A stretch of DNA of 30,734 nt from Hypsibius dujardini (taxonomy: Eukaryota; Tardigrada; Eutardigrada; Parachela; Hypsibiidae), in assembly GCA_001579985.1 (NCBI GenBank), contig LRSR01000686.1:1-30734 (forward strand), written 5' to 3'. The position numbers and the translations under genes are program-made. Each line of letters begins with the position of its first letter. Positions within the stretch are counted from its first letter, which is position 1. The notes under the pieces are model-generated. The model saw only the letters and a list, made by a program, of their open reading frames with translations, had not been told where the DNA came from and made no database searches. Below, one piece after another: positions 20,400 to 30,698 of the stretch.

Positions 20400-21904
20400 G
20401 GTGCGGCATTCGACTCTGTAGCATATCGTCCATCAAAACCCTGACCTCCAACATTGGCGCGAACCCCGTTGAGGGCGCCGCACCTTGTAGAAATGGAACA
20501 AGCCCTGAAACAGCCGCCTTCGACATCACATTTACCGGAAGCTACTATGCGCTGGGTCCAGTCCACGTCCACCGGAAACGTAAAAAGCTAAGCCGTCGAG
20601 AGAAGGCGAAAACAGCAACAGGCTTGGTTAGATTATCATCTTATACACAGCCCTCGGTTTGACTTCATGATGCTTGACGAGAGATGGTCGGCATTGGAGG
20701 TTCATCCGCGTCACGGCATGGTAGACAGAAAAATTAAATGCAAGATATAATGACTAACAAGTGAAACAAAAAAATATCAGCACCTTTATTAAATAACTGC
20801 ATGTAAATAGGTTGCGATTTGAAAAAAAAACCCCGGCAAATCAAATCTGATCAGCTACTAGAATCACGATTTAGACTTTCAAACAGCAAAGCTGTCATTT
20901 TTTAATATATTCAGGCCTTAACAGGCACCATCAATGCACGTTTCAGTTGTCCTACAATCCCACATGAAAGCAGCGCTTGTCCTTACCTTTGCTCGCCAAC
21001 GGGGGGGGGGTGCAAATGAGTAATTTCCGGTTAAGAAGCCATTCAGGCAATGTTTCAGAGAACTTTGGACATTTTCAGCAACACTCTTCCTTTAAATATG
21101 GCACACCAAACGATACCCCCGTTCACTGTGATAGGAAGTCTGGGTGTTCAGATGCCTCTCGACGGGCGAAGGCCTTCTAGATTTCTATCCTGTTAAGGGC
21201 AACTCGGCCCATTGTTGTCTTCCAAATATCTGATTGGGTAGCCGAGCCCAAAGATAAACACAGACACAGACACAGACACAGACACAGACACAGACACAGA
21301 CACAGACACAGACACAGACACAGACACAGACACAGACATACAAGTAAACTCAAATCCAAAAAAAAACTAAAATTTGGATTCGAACTAGGGCTCGGCAGCA
21401 CTAAAACAGTCAGAATTACAGCCATGCACACTAAAAATGCAAGAATGGCAAAAATAAGTATGTCTTAGTAGAGAAGTCAGTAAAGAGTGAATAGATAAAG
21501 AAGACATAACAGGTAGAATGAGTTTGACTGACCTGACTATGATGAGAACGGTAATGATTAATGTTGAGTCACTTGAGTGCATGATCCGGCCTGGCCTGGG
21601 TTCTTGCGGTGTTGCTGATTGGGTTCCAGAAGGGTCCAACGGAGCTGACGGTTGTGCGCCAGATCTCCCGTAGTCCCCTGGTCATTGGTGGTAATACTTA
21701 GCAGAAGATCTGAGATGATTACGATACCCCCTTTTCATTAAATTTATTGTTTCGGAACTAAACACAATCCTACGTATTTTTAAGAATGACTAAATCATTT
21801 AGTATATTATATCATCATATCATATCATCATCATATTAATTATATTAGTATTGGGAGCGAGGGCATGACAAAATTTTGCAGCTTGTGGAAAATCCATGCA
21901 TCAA
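20400..21904. other. Intergenic region between the LDLa-LRR gene and the GPCR fragment
   Basis: No gene supported. A moderately GC-rich patch at 20400-20660 carries overlapping short ORFs on both strands with no domain. A ten-G run lies at 21001-21010 and a hexanucleotide array at 21259-21338. Sequence near 21800-21850 is ATCAT-rich. Confidence 0.5.
21259..21338. repeat. (CACAGA)n microsatellite
   Basis: About 13 nearly perfect copies of the hexamer CACAGA. Its minus-strand translation is an alternating Cys-Leu run, which explains a spurious ORF there. Confidence 0.95.
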
Positions 21905-22501
21905 TTAATCAACCGGTGCGGACCTATGCGATACCACAAACTGGAATACACGATAGGCCAGTCTAACTTGCACGGCAACTTCTCGACGGACATCCTTCAA
22001 AAACACCAGATACACCACAGGATAAACCACTAGCTGAATTCCCGGTAAAAGCTCGCTGATTTAGAAAATTTCTACGACGAAAGGCAACCGGCGTCCAGTC
22101 GTTGAAACCACCAGCAATGTGGCGATCGTTGCGGGAACCCAGCAGGGCAGCTGCAAGCTGACAAACCACATCACCATTCGCAGTTTGTTGCGAGATTGTT
22201 TTGGGGATCTGCCGATGGGTATCGCTTTAGTAGTTAATCTGCCGGAGGAGGCTTGGGATGTTGTCACAGAGTTGACTTGAGACCATTGGCGACGTTTGTG
22301 ACGACGCCACAGTATGACGAGAAACAGGTAATAGGAAAGGAAGATGATGAGCTGCGGGATGTACATGATCGCGAACCGCACCAATACACCAATACCTATA
22401 GATAAATGCAAGAACCGGCGAATTAACCCGTTAACGCCTGGTACCAGATCCGACATGAGTTTGGTGTCAAAGACATTTTTTCCTGTCGTAGTTTTATTCA
22501 A
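21905..22501 (-). pseudogene. Class A GPCR fragment, TM5-TM7, with an in-frame stop before TM7
   Basis: A TTTTTCTTAG acceptor precedes 22501. One frame then reads an extracellular-loop segment (NKTT glycosylation site), TM5 (IMYIPQLIIFLSYYLFLVIL), a basic third loop, TM6 with a CWVP motif (WFVSLQLPCWVPATIATLL), a TAA at 22063-22061, and in the same frame TM7 (IQLVVYPVVYLVFL) and a tail ending at TAA 21907-21905. TM1-TM4 should lie upstream on this strand, but I see no such exons between 22502 and the complete receptor at 27152. Truncation plus the stop suggests a decaying paralogue. An unusual short intron removing the stop was tried and no donor gave the right phase. Family: rhodopsin-like, ligand unknown. 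Confidence 0.8.
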
Positions 22502-22800
22502 CTAAGAAAAATATTTATTAATTTTTTGGATGACTTGGTAAAAATTTCGTTTTTTTTCTTGACCACTATCCATTAGATGAGATTCTAGAAAACTTTGAGC
22601 TGGAATGGGAAACCGAATTTGATTGGCATTTGGCACTACATATGATTCGCAAATCAATAAATCAGTTAATAAGTTCCTGTAGGGACCGATCGTAGTCGTT
22701 TTTCAGCAAAAATTTCGAGACCTTGTTTGACCACTGGCCACGCACTATTGATTTAATCAAACCAAACTTTTTTGCAGGTGGTCAAAATACATTCAATCTG
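22502..22800. other. Upstream of the GPCR fragment, no gene
   Basis: AT-rich. It has no transmembrane exon in either strand. A TTTTTTGCAG acceptor-like site lies at 22768-22777 on the plus strand, just before the ATG at 22801. Confidence 0.4.
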
Positions 22801-23156
22801 ATGAATGCCATAATATTTTGTGTTTTTATCATTTTTAGCTATTTAACAGCGGCCGGCGACTTCGGCGATCTAAAAAGTAGGGAAAGTAACCGAGTTTGTC
22901 GTTTTTTCGGACCCAGCAACCCAGCCAAACGTTTTCACCCGCACACGCCTCTTGCCTCCGAGTCCGTGATCGGCTTTACGAGACCTTTGCCAAATATGAC
23001 TTTCGGTTGCGCTGGCTCGGTGACGCGAACCGCGAGCGCTTAAACGACCCGCTCTGTATACGCTGTAGGTCAGTGTGCGATGAACAGTTCAATAAAGACT
23101 GGAAGGACAGTTTCACAGTCGATTTATTTTTTCACTCTGCCAATCGCAAGGGCTAG
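22801..23156 (+). pseudogene. Candidate small secreted protein, frame-disrupted or spliced
   Basis: The ATG at 22801 opens a convincing signal peptide (MNAIIFCVFIIFSYLTAAG). The frame continues to a stop at 23041-23043. A second frame, open to 23156, reads more protein-like in its latter half (RLYETFAKYDFRLRWLGD, DPLCIRCRSVCDEQFNKDW). A single-base change in the T run near 22904 would put both in one chain; alternatively exon structure is missing. A GTCAGT donor at 23067 could end the exon earlier. I do not recognise the family. Typed as pseudogene only because the frames do not agree. Confidence 0.3.
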
Positions 23157-23427
23157 AACATCATTGAACAGTACCGCACGAAGCGTAAGTTAAAAATGCT
23201 TCTTGCTTGACAAGCAAATTATTCCACTCTGGAAAGGGAACTCTTATGCTTCCATCAGTTTTAAGATGTGCTACCTATTCAGGTATCAATATGTTCGTCG
23301 AGTAAAAAATAATATTCCAAACTAACTAATAATTTTTTAAAAATGAAAAACGAAACAGTGGTGATATATAGGGGAGAGACTTGGAGAACGATGACACAAG
23401 GCTTTTAAAAAAATCTAGTGGCTAGTT

Positions 23428-23667
23428 ATGATACACCTTGTAGACATTGTATGTAAGCTGCTACAAGATCAGACGCAAGGTACCGAGGGCTATGCTCCAA
23501 TTGGAGTAATGGAACTACTTTATCAAAACACTAGTCCTGTCAGGTCAAAGCGTACCGTAGGCCATACTGGAACTAGAGTTATGAAGTTACTATATAGGAA
23601 CAGAGGAACAGTATTAGAGTCTTCGGAGCAATACATAACCTTAACTCTTATCCCGAAGTCCGTGTGA
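23428..23667 (+). repeat. Degenerate two-unit repeat with an open frame
   Basis: Two similar units of about 70 bp: GGAGTAATGGAACTACTTTA near 23504 and AGAGTTATGAAGTTACTATA near 23575. The frame is open for 79 codons and the units translate as GVMELLYQN and RVMKLLYRN. No domain is known; probably minisatellite-like rather than a gene. Confidence 0.4.
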
Positions 23668-23712
23668 CGTCACGAAAAGGGGCGGGGTGTGACGTCCCGA
23701 AAAGGGGCAGGG
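23663..23712. repeat. 25-bp direct repeat containing a CRE palindrome
   Basis: Two adjacent 25-bp units at 23663-23687 and 23688-23712 differ at two positions. Both begin TGTGACGTC and end in AAAAGGGGC(G/A)GGG. The first contains the perfect CREB/ATF palindrome TGACGTCA at 23665-23672, beside a GC-box-like GGGGCGGGG. No gene start is seen nearby, so a regulatory role is unproven. Confidence 0.7.
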
Positions 23713-23858
23713 TATCGACTTGAAGGTATGGTTTACGATAATTCTCATCCTTGAAAATCAAGTTTAAAGAAAGGTCTTTGAAATCGTTTACATACATCCC
23801 CGCTGCCAATTAATTTTACGACGATACATATCTGGAAAAGGAATTCGTTTGGAGAAAA

Positions 23859-24681
23859 CTATGCCCACAACCTCATACAAACTTTTGCTATGCTCACAAC
23901 CCACACAACCTTTATGTTATCAATTGCTATGTACACAACCTTTCGCTAATTGCTGAACACGACCTTTAGCTATGTACACAACCTTTTCTGGAGAATTTTT
24001 TGTATATACTTTTGGTTGCAACAGTGGTGAGAAGAAGGGTCTTTATTTACTAGAAGGTATACAGGGGTTATAACGTGAGAACTCGTTTCCCGTGAAAGAG
24101 TAATGATAATCGACGGTCAGTACCTAAGCATTTTTCCTATTGGTCAAACCTGAAAACAACATTCAGTGGTAGCAGTTTGATGAACTCTTTTTGTTCTATA
24201 TATGCTCCCGTGCCAATTGACTACCGATCATCTTTTCCTGATGAAAATTTATAATAATTTTTAGGGCCCGGTCTTACAAATTAAAAGCACTTATAAGATC
24301 TTACAAAAAACTTATATATTTTATCAGTACATTTATTTGTACATTAACATTTATAATGATCTATAAATTTTATATAGCCTACAGCAAAAAAATATAAGCT
24401 ATTATGTTGGGTCAAATATTTCTTTTGATGTTCAAAATTTCATGTTCACTAGATCAGACTGCGCCTCTAAAATTGTTTAGAGAGCTTCCCAGTCGACTTG
24501 GAACCAACCGAATTGTTGCAAAAAACTGATTGAAGATCAAGGCCGGGAAAAAGTTGTGTTCATAGCTAAAGGTTGCGTCCAACATTTGGCAAAAAAGGTT
24601 GCGTACATAGCAATTGATAATTAAAAAGGTTGTGTGGGTTGCGAGCATAGCGAAAGATTGTGTAGAGTTGTGAGCATAGCC
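23859..24681. mobile_element. 820-bp element with long terminal inverted repeats of a repeated GCTATGTACACAACC motif
   Basis: The left arm (about 23859-24000) and right arm (about 24550-24681) are inverted copies. Both carry the order CTATGC(C/T)CACAAC, GCTATGCTC(A/G)CAACCCACAC, ATCAATTGCTATGTAC and CCTTTAGCTATG. The short motif GCTATG(T/C)(A/T)C(A/G)CAACC recurs three or four times per arm, like subterminal transposase-binding repeats. The 550-bp centre has no transposase frame. The right end is seven bases from the start of the inverted ACE copy at 24688. Confidence 0.75.
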
Positions 24682-24687
24682 CTCACC

Positions 24688-26285
24688 ATAACATATTTTG
24701 CTTATACCTTTGCGTTTAACCAGCTGGATAAATTCAATCAGCTGGATCCTTAGTCAGCTCCCAGTACTAGCAAAAAACGCTAGTGACCACAATTTAAAAA
24801 AACTATTTTTGTCTATTTAGAGAGAAATCCATAAATTTTAGGTGATATGTGGTCCCTCACCTGGATTGACATGCCGCCATTCACCAGCTGTTCCCGTCTA
24901 AGCCTCTCCTGGATGTGACCGCTGAGATGAAGGCTCAAAACTACACGGTCGGCCAGATGTTCCGTCTCTCCGAGCAGTTCCAGATTGATTTGGGTTGGAT
25001 TTCCATGCCGTCTGAGTTCTGGGAGAATTCTCAGTTTGTCAAACCCACCGACGGTCACGACGTCTTCTGCTCGGCCAGCTCCTGGGATTTCTACCGTCCG
25101 GGTGGCGTGAGGTAAGTAATTTTGCTCTTTGGTAATTCGTTTCTGCCTTTTGCAATTATGCATGAGTACGAAATGTGATAATGTTGTCAGGATTAAAATG
25201 TGCGCAACAGTTGGCATGTCGGACCTCCTCACCATTCACCAGTAAGTGCCGGAGAAGGACGTTATTCGGAACCAAATTCGACAGCCTAATAATTGCTTTA
25301 CTGTTCAGTGAAATGAAACACGTGCAGTATTATCTACAGTACGCCAATCAGTTGGTCCCTTTCCGAAGTGGCGCCAATGCCGGTTTTCTTCAAGTAGGTG
25401 GGCAGCCACTCTCTAATCAGCCTGAAATCAAAAACCACATTGCGTCAACATCTACGTAGGTGATTATTTGTACCTTCCCCTTTAGTTGGAGACACATTTG
25501 CTTTGAGTATTGGCACACCCTCTCATTTGGCGTACTTCGGCCTCTTGAAAAACATCACAAATGACAGAGATGACTGATTAGCCTTGAAGCTTCTCAAACG
25601 AATTATGGTCCTTCAAAAATGTTATTTCTATGCTTCAGAGTCCGATCTGAATTACCGATTTGCGACGGCGTTAGACGTGGTGTTTCTGCCGTCTGCCTAC
25701 ATTATGGATTGCTAACGCTACGATGTCTTTTCGGGCAAAATTGGAACTGATTGGCTCAGTCAAGGATGGTGGGATTATGCGTAAGAAGATTATATTTGTT
25801 CGGAGAGATAAATCCTACATTTTCTAATGCTAATGTGACGTTCGTATTTGTTGTGATTTGCCGGTCAATATTTCAAGGTTTATTCTCATTTGCCACATAT
25901 TGTTCACATGTACTCGTACTGTAATTCTCATGCTGTAGTTTTCGTTCTTGTCTTGTGAGAGTGATGTTTCAGTGTCAAGTGAAGAATGCGCTTGTTTAGA
26001 TTGTTGTCCTGTCTGAACGATAAGGATGAGTCTTGAGGCTCGGTTCGAGACTCGACTTCTCGCTTCGTTCTTTAGCTTCTCATTCAGTCTACTTTTCATC
26101 GGCTTGCAATCTCGGCTTCTCTCAACTTGTTGTGCAAGTATTAATTCCGAAAAGCAGTACTCGTAGTTATCGTGTGTTGTAAGGTCAACATGACTTCCGG
26201 GTTCTCGAAGAGAGAACAGGTCGTCTCACTAGAAGCAACCAATGAAATATTAACGCATTCATGAACGATTCTACTGTAGTTTATT
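24688..26285 (+). pseudogene. Inverted partial duplicate of the ACE gene (exons 6-10), pseudogene
   Basis: The copy matches the minus-strand ACE gene from inside intron 5 (about 9799) to inside intron 10 (about 8562), including introns. Exon equivalents are 24842-25111, 25191-25241, 25309-25397, 25486-25569 and 25639-25780. Defects seen are: one C lost early in exon 6 (after GACATGCCGCCATTCACC), giving a frameshift; a TAA in exon 10 (GATTGCTAACGC in place of GATCGCTACCGT); a 3-bp deletion in exon 10; and donor GT to AT after exon 9 (25570). Zinc-site changes are HEMGH to HEMKH, and FHEA to FLQV, which removes the glutamate ligand. Exons 1-5, 11 and 12 are absent and no promoter is evident. 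A 395-bp mobile element interrupts it at 25834-26228. High intron similarity implies a fairly recent duplication. Confidence 0.95.
25834..26228 (-). mobile_element. MITE-like element, full copy B, inserted in the ACE pseudogene
   Basis: This is the reverse complement of copy A at 5417-5821, opening on the plus strand with TGTGACGTTCG and closing with CGACCTGTTC-complement ending CGTCTCA. The uninterrupted ACE sequence at 8605-8625 shows the site before insertion (minus strand AATGCTAGAAGC). Here CTA is present on both sides (25830-25832 and 26229-26231), a likely 3-bp target duplication, with one unexplained A at 25833. It is about 395 bp, with no transposase. Confidence 0.85.
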
Positions 26286-27151
26286 TTTTCGTCATTCTTA
26301 TCGTATTATTGTTATAGCTGTTGGCTATGAAACGCGTGGGCATCCTGCATGGTGGACTACCGCAAGGTTCAGACCCCATAATCACTCCACCGTCACAACG
26401 TCTCAGGATTACCCGCTTTGATGAAAAGCGAGGGGCAGACTGATCCATTGTATAACAATTGTTTTTCGTTGCAATGGCCAATGCTAATTTGTGTTTTGGA
26501 TCATTTTGTTTTGAGATCAGTGCTAGTAAAGGAGAGCTTATGCGTATGCGCCAAGCGAATGGGCAGAATTGAGCAAATGAGATAAGCAGTGAAAATCGAG
26601 TGCTTAGTTTGGGAAACAGATGAAATACGGACGGACGCACAAACAGACTGACTGACAGACAGACAAGCAGACAAACAGACAGACAGAATGACAGACAGAC
26701 AGACAAACTGTCCATCTGTCTGTCGGTTGGCCGGCTGATCGATCCGTTCAGCTATCACTGGTTTCCTGTTTCGGCCCTTCTGGACATTCGTCTGGTACAG
26801 CTTTTGCTTTTTGTCATGATATAATTTTATAATTACGGCAGCCCTTCTCGGGCTTTCAAATGATCGTATCGTTTGCCAGTAACTAACCATAAACAACTTG
26901 ATGATATATCGTTTAGTTTTTCATAAGTGGTGGAGGCGAACCGATTTAAACAATCTCACTGCCTCCTTGTACATGGCGCGTATTGTAACTAAATTGCAAT
27001 TCAAATGGACAAAAATTTGTGTTTGTGCGAAAAACAGTGAAGAAAGTGTGCGAAATCTCGTCATCGACATTGCCTGGACTTAACATTGCAATGAGCCATT
27101 CAGTTGTCAGAAGATTTCGTGCGCTAAGTAGTCCCCTCGTCTACCATTTAA
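26286..27151. other. Intergenic DNA downstream of the complete GPCR gene
   Basis: No gene. It includes the tetranucleotide array at 26641-26704. The minus-strand ORFs at 26281-26715 and 26501-26896 owe their length to that array. I see no minus-strand AATAAA close after the receptor stop. Confidence 0.45.
26641..26723. repeat. Degenerate (GACA)n microsatellite
   Basis: ACAGACTGACTGACAGACAG-type tetranucleotide tract with interruptions, followed by a short CTGTCTGTC complement that could fold back on it. Confidence 0.85.
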
Positions 27152-30100
27152 TTAGGCTGGCAAAGGCGCCTGACATGTCCAGAAACGCTTCAGTGCGGCG
27201 CGCAAATTGGGAAACGCCAGTGTGATCATAATAGAGTCGATGGTGGTCTGCACGGCGAACAACGTGTACTGCACGAAGTAAAACACCGGATTGTCGATGG
27301 GCTGATACAGGATCCAGGTGAAGTAAAAGTTACTGGGTGACCAGCAAATATTGGCACTGATCGTCAAGAGGACCAGCAGCAGCAGACCTTTAGACGAACC
27401 CCGTCCCTGCTTTTGCTTCCCAGCTGCCATATCCGTTGCATTGTTATTTGACGTGTCGGCTTGATGTGGAATACTTACCACCTCAATAGAGCCGCTGGCA
27501 AGGCCATTGGGGGACGGATTCCCAGCCATTGGTGCACCTTTTCATAACGTGAATATTTGTATTAGGATAGGATTAGGTGTATTTTCGATCCTAATAGGTC
27601 AGAACCAAGACCCCTGAGGGTTAGGCTGGGGTTGGAAAAATGGGCTTAGACTACAAGTTTTCCTCCCCTTCCCAGTCCCCTATTTTGGCCATATTTAGTA
27701 TTATTATATAGTAGTAGTATTTAAATAGACAGCCTATTGGTGTGTTATTTGCACACAACTGAAAATGACCATCCCCATTGGTGTATCCTTTTATCTGAAA
27801 CCCCAAATATTCTCACCGACTTCTCGTCCTTGATTGGGCCGATGTTGAAGGCGACAGCCATCGTCAGTGATGGCTCGACTGAAATCTGTTCATTTGTTCA
27901 TCAGTTCTCTGTCAGCGGATCATTTAAGGCTAGACGACACGCAGCAAAGTAACACCACATATGGATACACTCTCAGCAAGCGGGTGGAAAATCAAGTCAA
28001 ATCTAATGGTAGAGGTGATCGGCCCATCTTGAGAACGGCTGAACTGGCCCAGGGTGAATTCATGTTCGAATTGAGTGGTGCTCAATGGAAGGATGTGGAG
28101 CTTGCCTGACGTGAGATTCTGGCTGATCGGATACACGCTGATCGGGGATCCCTGGCGCACATACAATACACACACGAAAGGTCAAGGTCGCCATCAGTCA
28201 ACGCTCGCCCTTTTTCTTATCGATCAGGCAGCCGAGGACGGCATGTCTCAGTCTCACATGGGATTGTGTATACGTCATTGCTCTGCTGTTACATAAATCC
28301 CCTACAATCTTTTAGATTGTTCTATGCGAATATCAATTGGACCTCATCTGTTCCTGTGTTATTCCCTATAAAAGGCGTTACCAAGTGGGATACAGCCTTC
28401 CATCGCAGAAGGGAGAGAAGGGGACTAAAATTATACTGATTTAGTTAAAATCAATCATGACTAAAATGTAAATTTAAGTAATATTGTAACTTAAATGTTA
28501 AATTTTAAACGTGCTCATAACTTACTCGTGACTTACATGAGTAAATATTAAAACAAGTTGTTACATTGAGTTACCTTGGATGGCCTGCAGTTTTTCTTCA
28601 CGGGCCTGCATGTCTCTAAAATCTATGATTGCCGGTTGAAGAGGCGCCACAGCGGCAGCCATACGATTTCCATAGCGACTCCGTCGGTGGGAGCGACGAG
28701 CAAAGAAGATAATGGGAACGGCGATAGTCATGATGAGCTGGCCCTGCCAGATGAAGTACTCCAGGACCGCGCAGTAGCCGATTTGCTTGTCGGTGACCAC
28801 ACTGCAGCCAGCTGACTCAACTGGTGGACGATAATAAAGACCTGTCAAACGAAACAAATGAAACTCGACTGATGATAATAAGCTGACCGTCCAAAAGCAG
28901 AAAATTCTCTGAATCTGACAAAGGTTCCTTTTCAAATGGGAAATTTCGAAACGTTTCCAAGTTATTTCAACAATAAGGAAGATTTCTAAAATGTCATTTA
29001 TCGCCAAATCTTTGACGAAATTTCAAAGTTCGGAAACACTGAAATATTACGCTTACCTTGATTTTCGCTGTAAAAAATTCATGGGACTTTCATGGAGATG
29101 CACTTAATATCATTATTTCGACGATAAGCCATCCAAATTAAAATGGGAATCGATATGCATAAATATGTTTTCCGACATCAGGGGGCTGAGCTTAATGCCA
29201 GTTTCGGAAAGCTTCACAAACATTTTTGGCCCTTCTTCAAAACTACTCATAGTTTACCCCCTTCAATTCTAAAAATATTTGGTTGACGCCCATCGATTCC
29301 GAATGACATTTTGAATAATAAATTGTCAAAACAATTATATTTAGTGCATTTCAATCAATTGTCCTTAAAATGAAAATCAAGGCAAACGGAATATTCGAGC
29401 GTTTTCTTAACTTTGACATTTCGTTATAGAAATAGCTCTTGGAGACTTGTCAGTGAAACACATTTTATAAATCATCAATAATAGTAAAATAATTAAGGTA
29501 ACACAAAATGAAAACCTTTTGAAATCCCCCTTTTGAAAATCATTTCAAGTCGCGACAAAAGTTCCTTTGTGATCTGCGAGAAATACTGGTAAGTGACAAT
29601 TCATGTCTTGTTAAATTAATTTGCTCTAACTGATGTGCGTGCACCACTAATTCTCCCGTGAATTCAGTAATTTAGTTTTATTCGCTACACGTAATAATTG
29701 GTGACTTACGGTCATGGATCACCATAGGACTGAATATTGCGTGAATGCCGATCCACACAGCAGCACATGCCAAGAGGGCGGTTTTGATGGAGTGCTTGTT
29801 GCGGTAAGAAATTGGATGGACCATCGCCCAGACGCGGTTGACCGCAATCATCGCATGCGAATTCATAACCAGTGCCTACAATTGTCTTGTTTAAATGTTT
29901 TCAAAAGGTTATATAAAATAGCCAAAACGACTTCTCTTTTTAATTAATACGTGTTTTCCTTTGATATAAAGTCTGTAATCAAAGTCAGGATATTTAATAT
30001 TTTATTTAAAGTCAGTAATCGAGTCAATATTGTATTTATATTTCAATTCGTTTGCCACATACGCAAGTAATTTTAAATAAGAATAGTCATCCCTTACTTT

Positions 30101-30698
30101 GAAGCTAAGCCAGGCTTTGATTTTTCCGTGAAATATACTAGTGAAGTCGTCCATTGATTTTCTGATTGAAAAAAGGGAACGTAACTACCTATCCGCGATT
30201 GATTGTTTGATCGAATTAAAAGGATATTTTATTCAGTCTTGCCACCGATTAAAAATATGGTTTTAATTTAGTTATATTCAAAATCATTACTAAAACAAAA
30301 CACAGCACCTGCAACGGCCACGCTGCGTAGAGGTACGCATCGCAGGCGAGTTCGCCCAGCAGCCACGCCCCGTCGTAGAGGTAGCTGATGAAGTCCATCG
30401 GATACTGGATGAGTACGCTCACAAAGTTCAACAGCAGCAGGTTGATCAAGTACACATTGAAAGGGGTGATGAGGCTGCGTTCGCGGGCAAACACGCACAG
30501 CAGCATGCCGTTGCCGAGGATGCCGGAGAGAGTGGTCACTAGACAGACGATTGTGATGGCATTCCATTGCTGGATTAGAGTGGTCGTACCGTTGACAGCA
30601 GACCCGTTGTTGAAGGAGACGATTGCGGTCGCGTTATTTGTGAGGTTAAAAATGATCCCGATCAGGAGGGTCCCGGGGGTGGTGATATTTTCATTCAT
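27152..30698 (-). CDS. Class A (rhodopsin-like) G protein-coupled receptor, divergent orphan
   Basis: Four exons: 30698-30309, 29875-29710, 28841-28575 and 27537-27152. Phases 0, 1, 1 agree and give 402 residues. The N-terminus is extracellular with N-glycosylation sites (NIT, NLT, NNAT, NGT) and no signal peptide. TM1 has a GN motif (SGILGNGMLLCVF). TM2 has LLLLN where the conserved Asp2.50 is expected. TM3 starts with the disulfide Cys (ACDAYLY) and ends NRV in place of DRY. TM4 follows in exon 2; extracellular loop 2 with its Cys (SAGCSVV) and TM5 are in exon 3. Exon 4 has a long Ser/Asn/Gly-rich third loop, TM6 with CWSP, and TM7 ending DSIMI instead of NPxxY. The receptor would signal from the plasma membrane; ligand and G protein cannot be inferred. 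The acceptor before exon 4 (TATGAAAAG) is weak but fixed by phase. Intron 2 holds a foldback element. The gene is complete at both ends; the ATG lies 36 bp from the window edge. Confidence 0.9.
28985..29480. mobile_element. Foldback element in intron 2 of the GPCR gene
   Basis: Inverted halves of about 230 bp. The left arm GACGAAATTTCAAAGTTCGG and TTACCTTGATTTTCGCTGTA (29014-29074) pairs with the complement of 29380-29430; GGGAATCGAT (29151-29160) pairs with ATCGATTCCG near 29293. The centre is near 29200-29220. The tip GGGGG-TAAACTATGAGTAG and the outer end GATTTATAAAATG resemble the element at 16841-17443, so the two are one family. No ORF. Confidence 0.65.

Noticed and set aside
20305-20662. 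Overlapping ORFs on both strands upstream of the LDLa-LRR gene
   Set aside because: They overlap the likely TATA box and 5' UTR, neither strand shows a domain, and the composition does not favour one.
21259-21338. CRISPR-like regular repetition
   Set aside because: It is a simple six-base microsatellite with no spacers, in eukaryotic DNA.
21177-21431. Minus-strand ORF with a long Cys-Leu alternation
   Set aside because: It is only the translation of the (CACAGA)n microsatellite.
26281-26896. Two overlapping minus-strand ORFs of 144 and 131 codons
   Set aside because: Their length comes from the GACA tetranucleotide array; there are no splice signals or domains.
27867-28175. ORFs on both strands in intron 3 of the GPCR gene
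   Set aside because: Neither fits the receptor phase and neither has a domain; the exon 3 to exon 4 junction is in frame without them.
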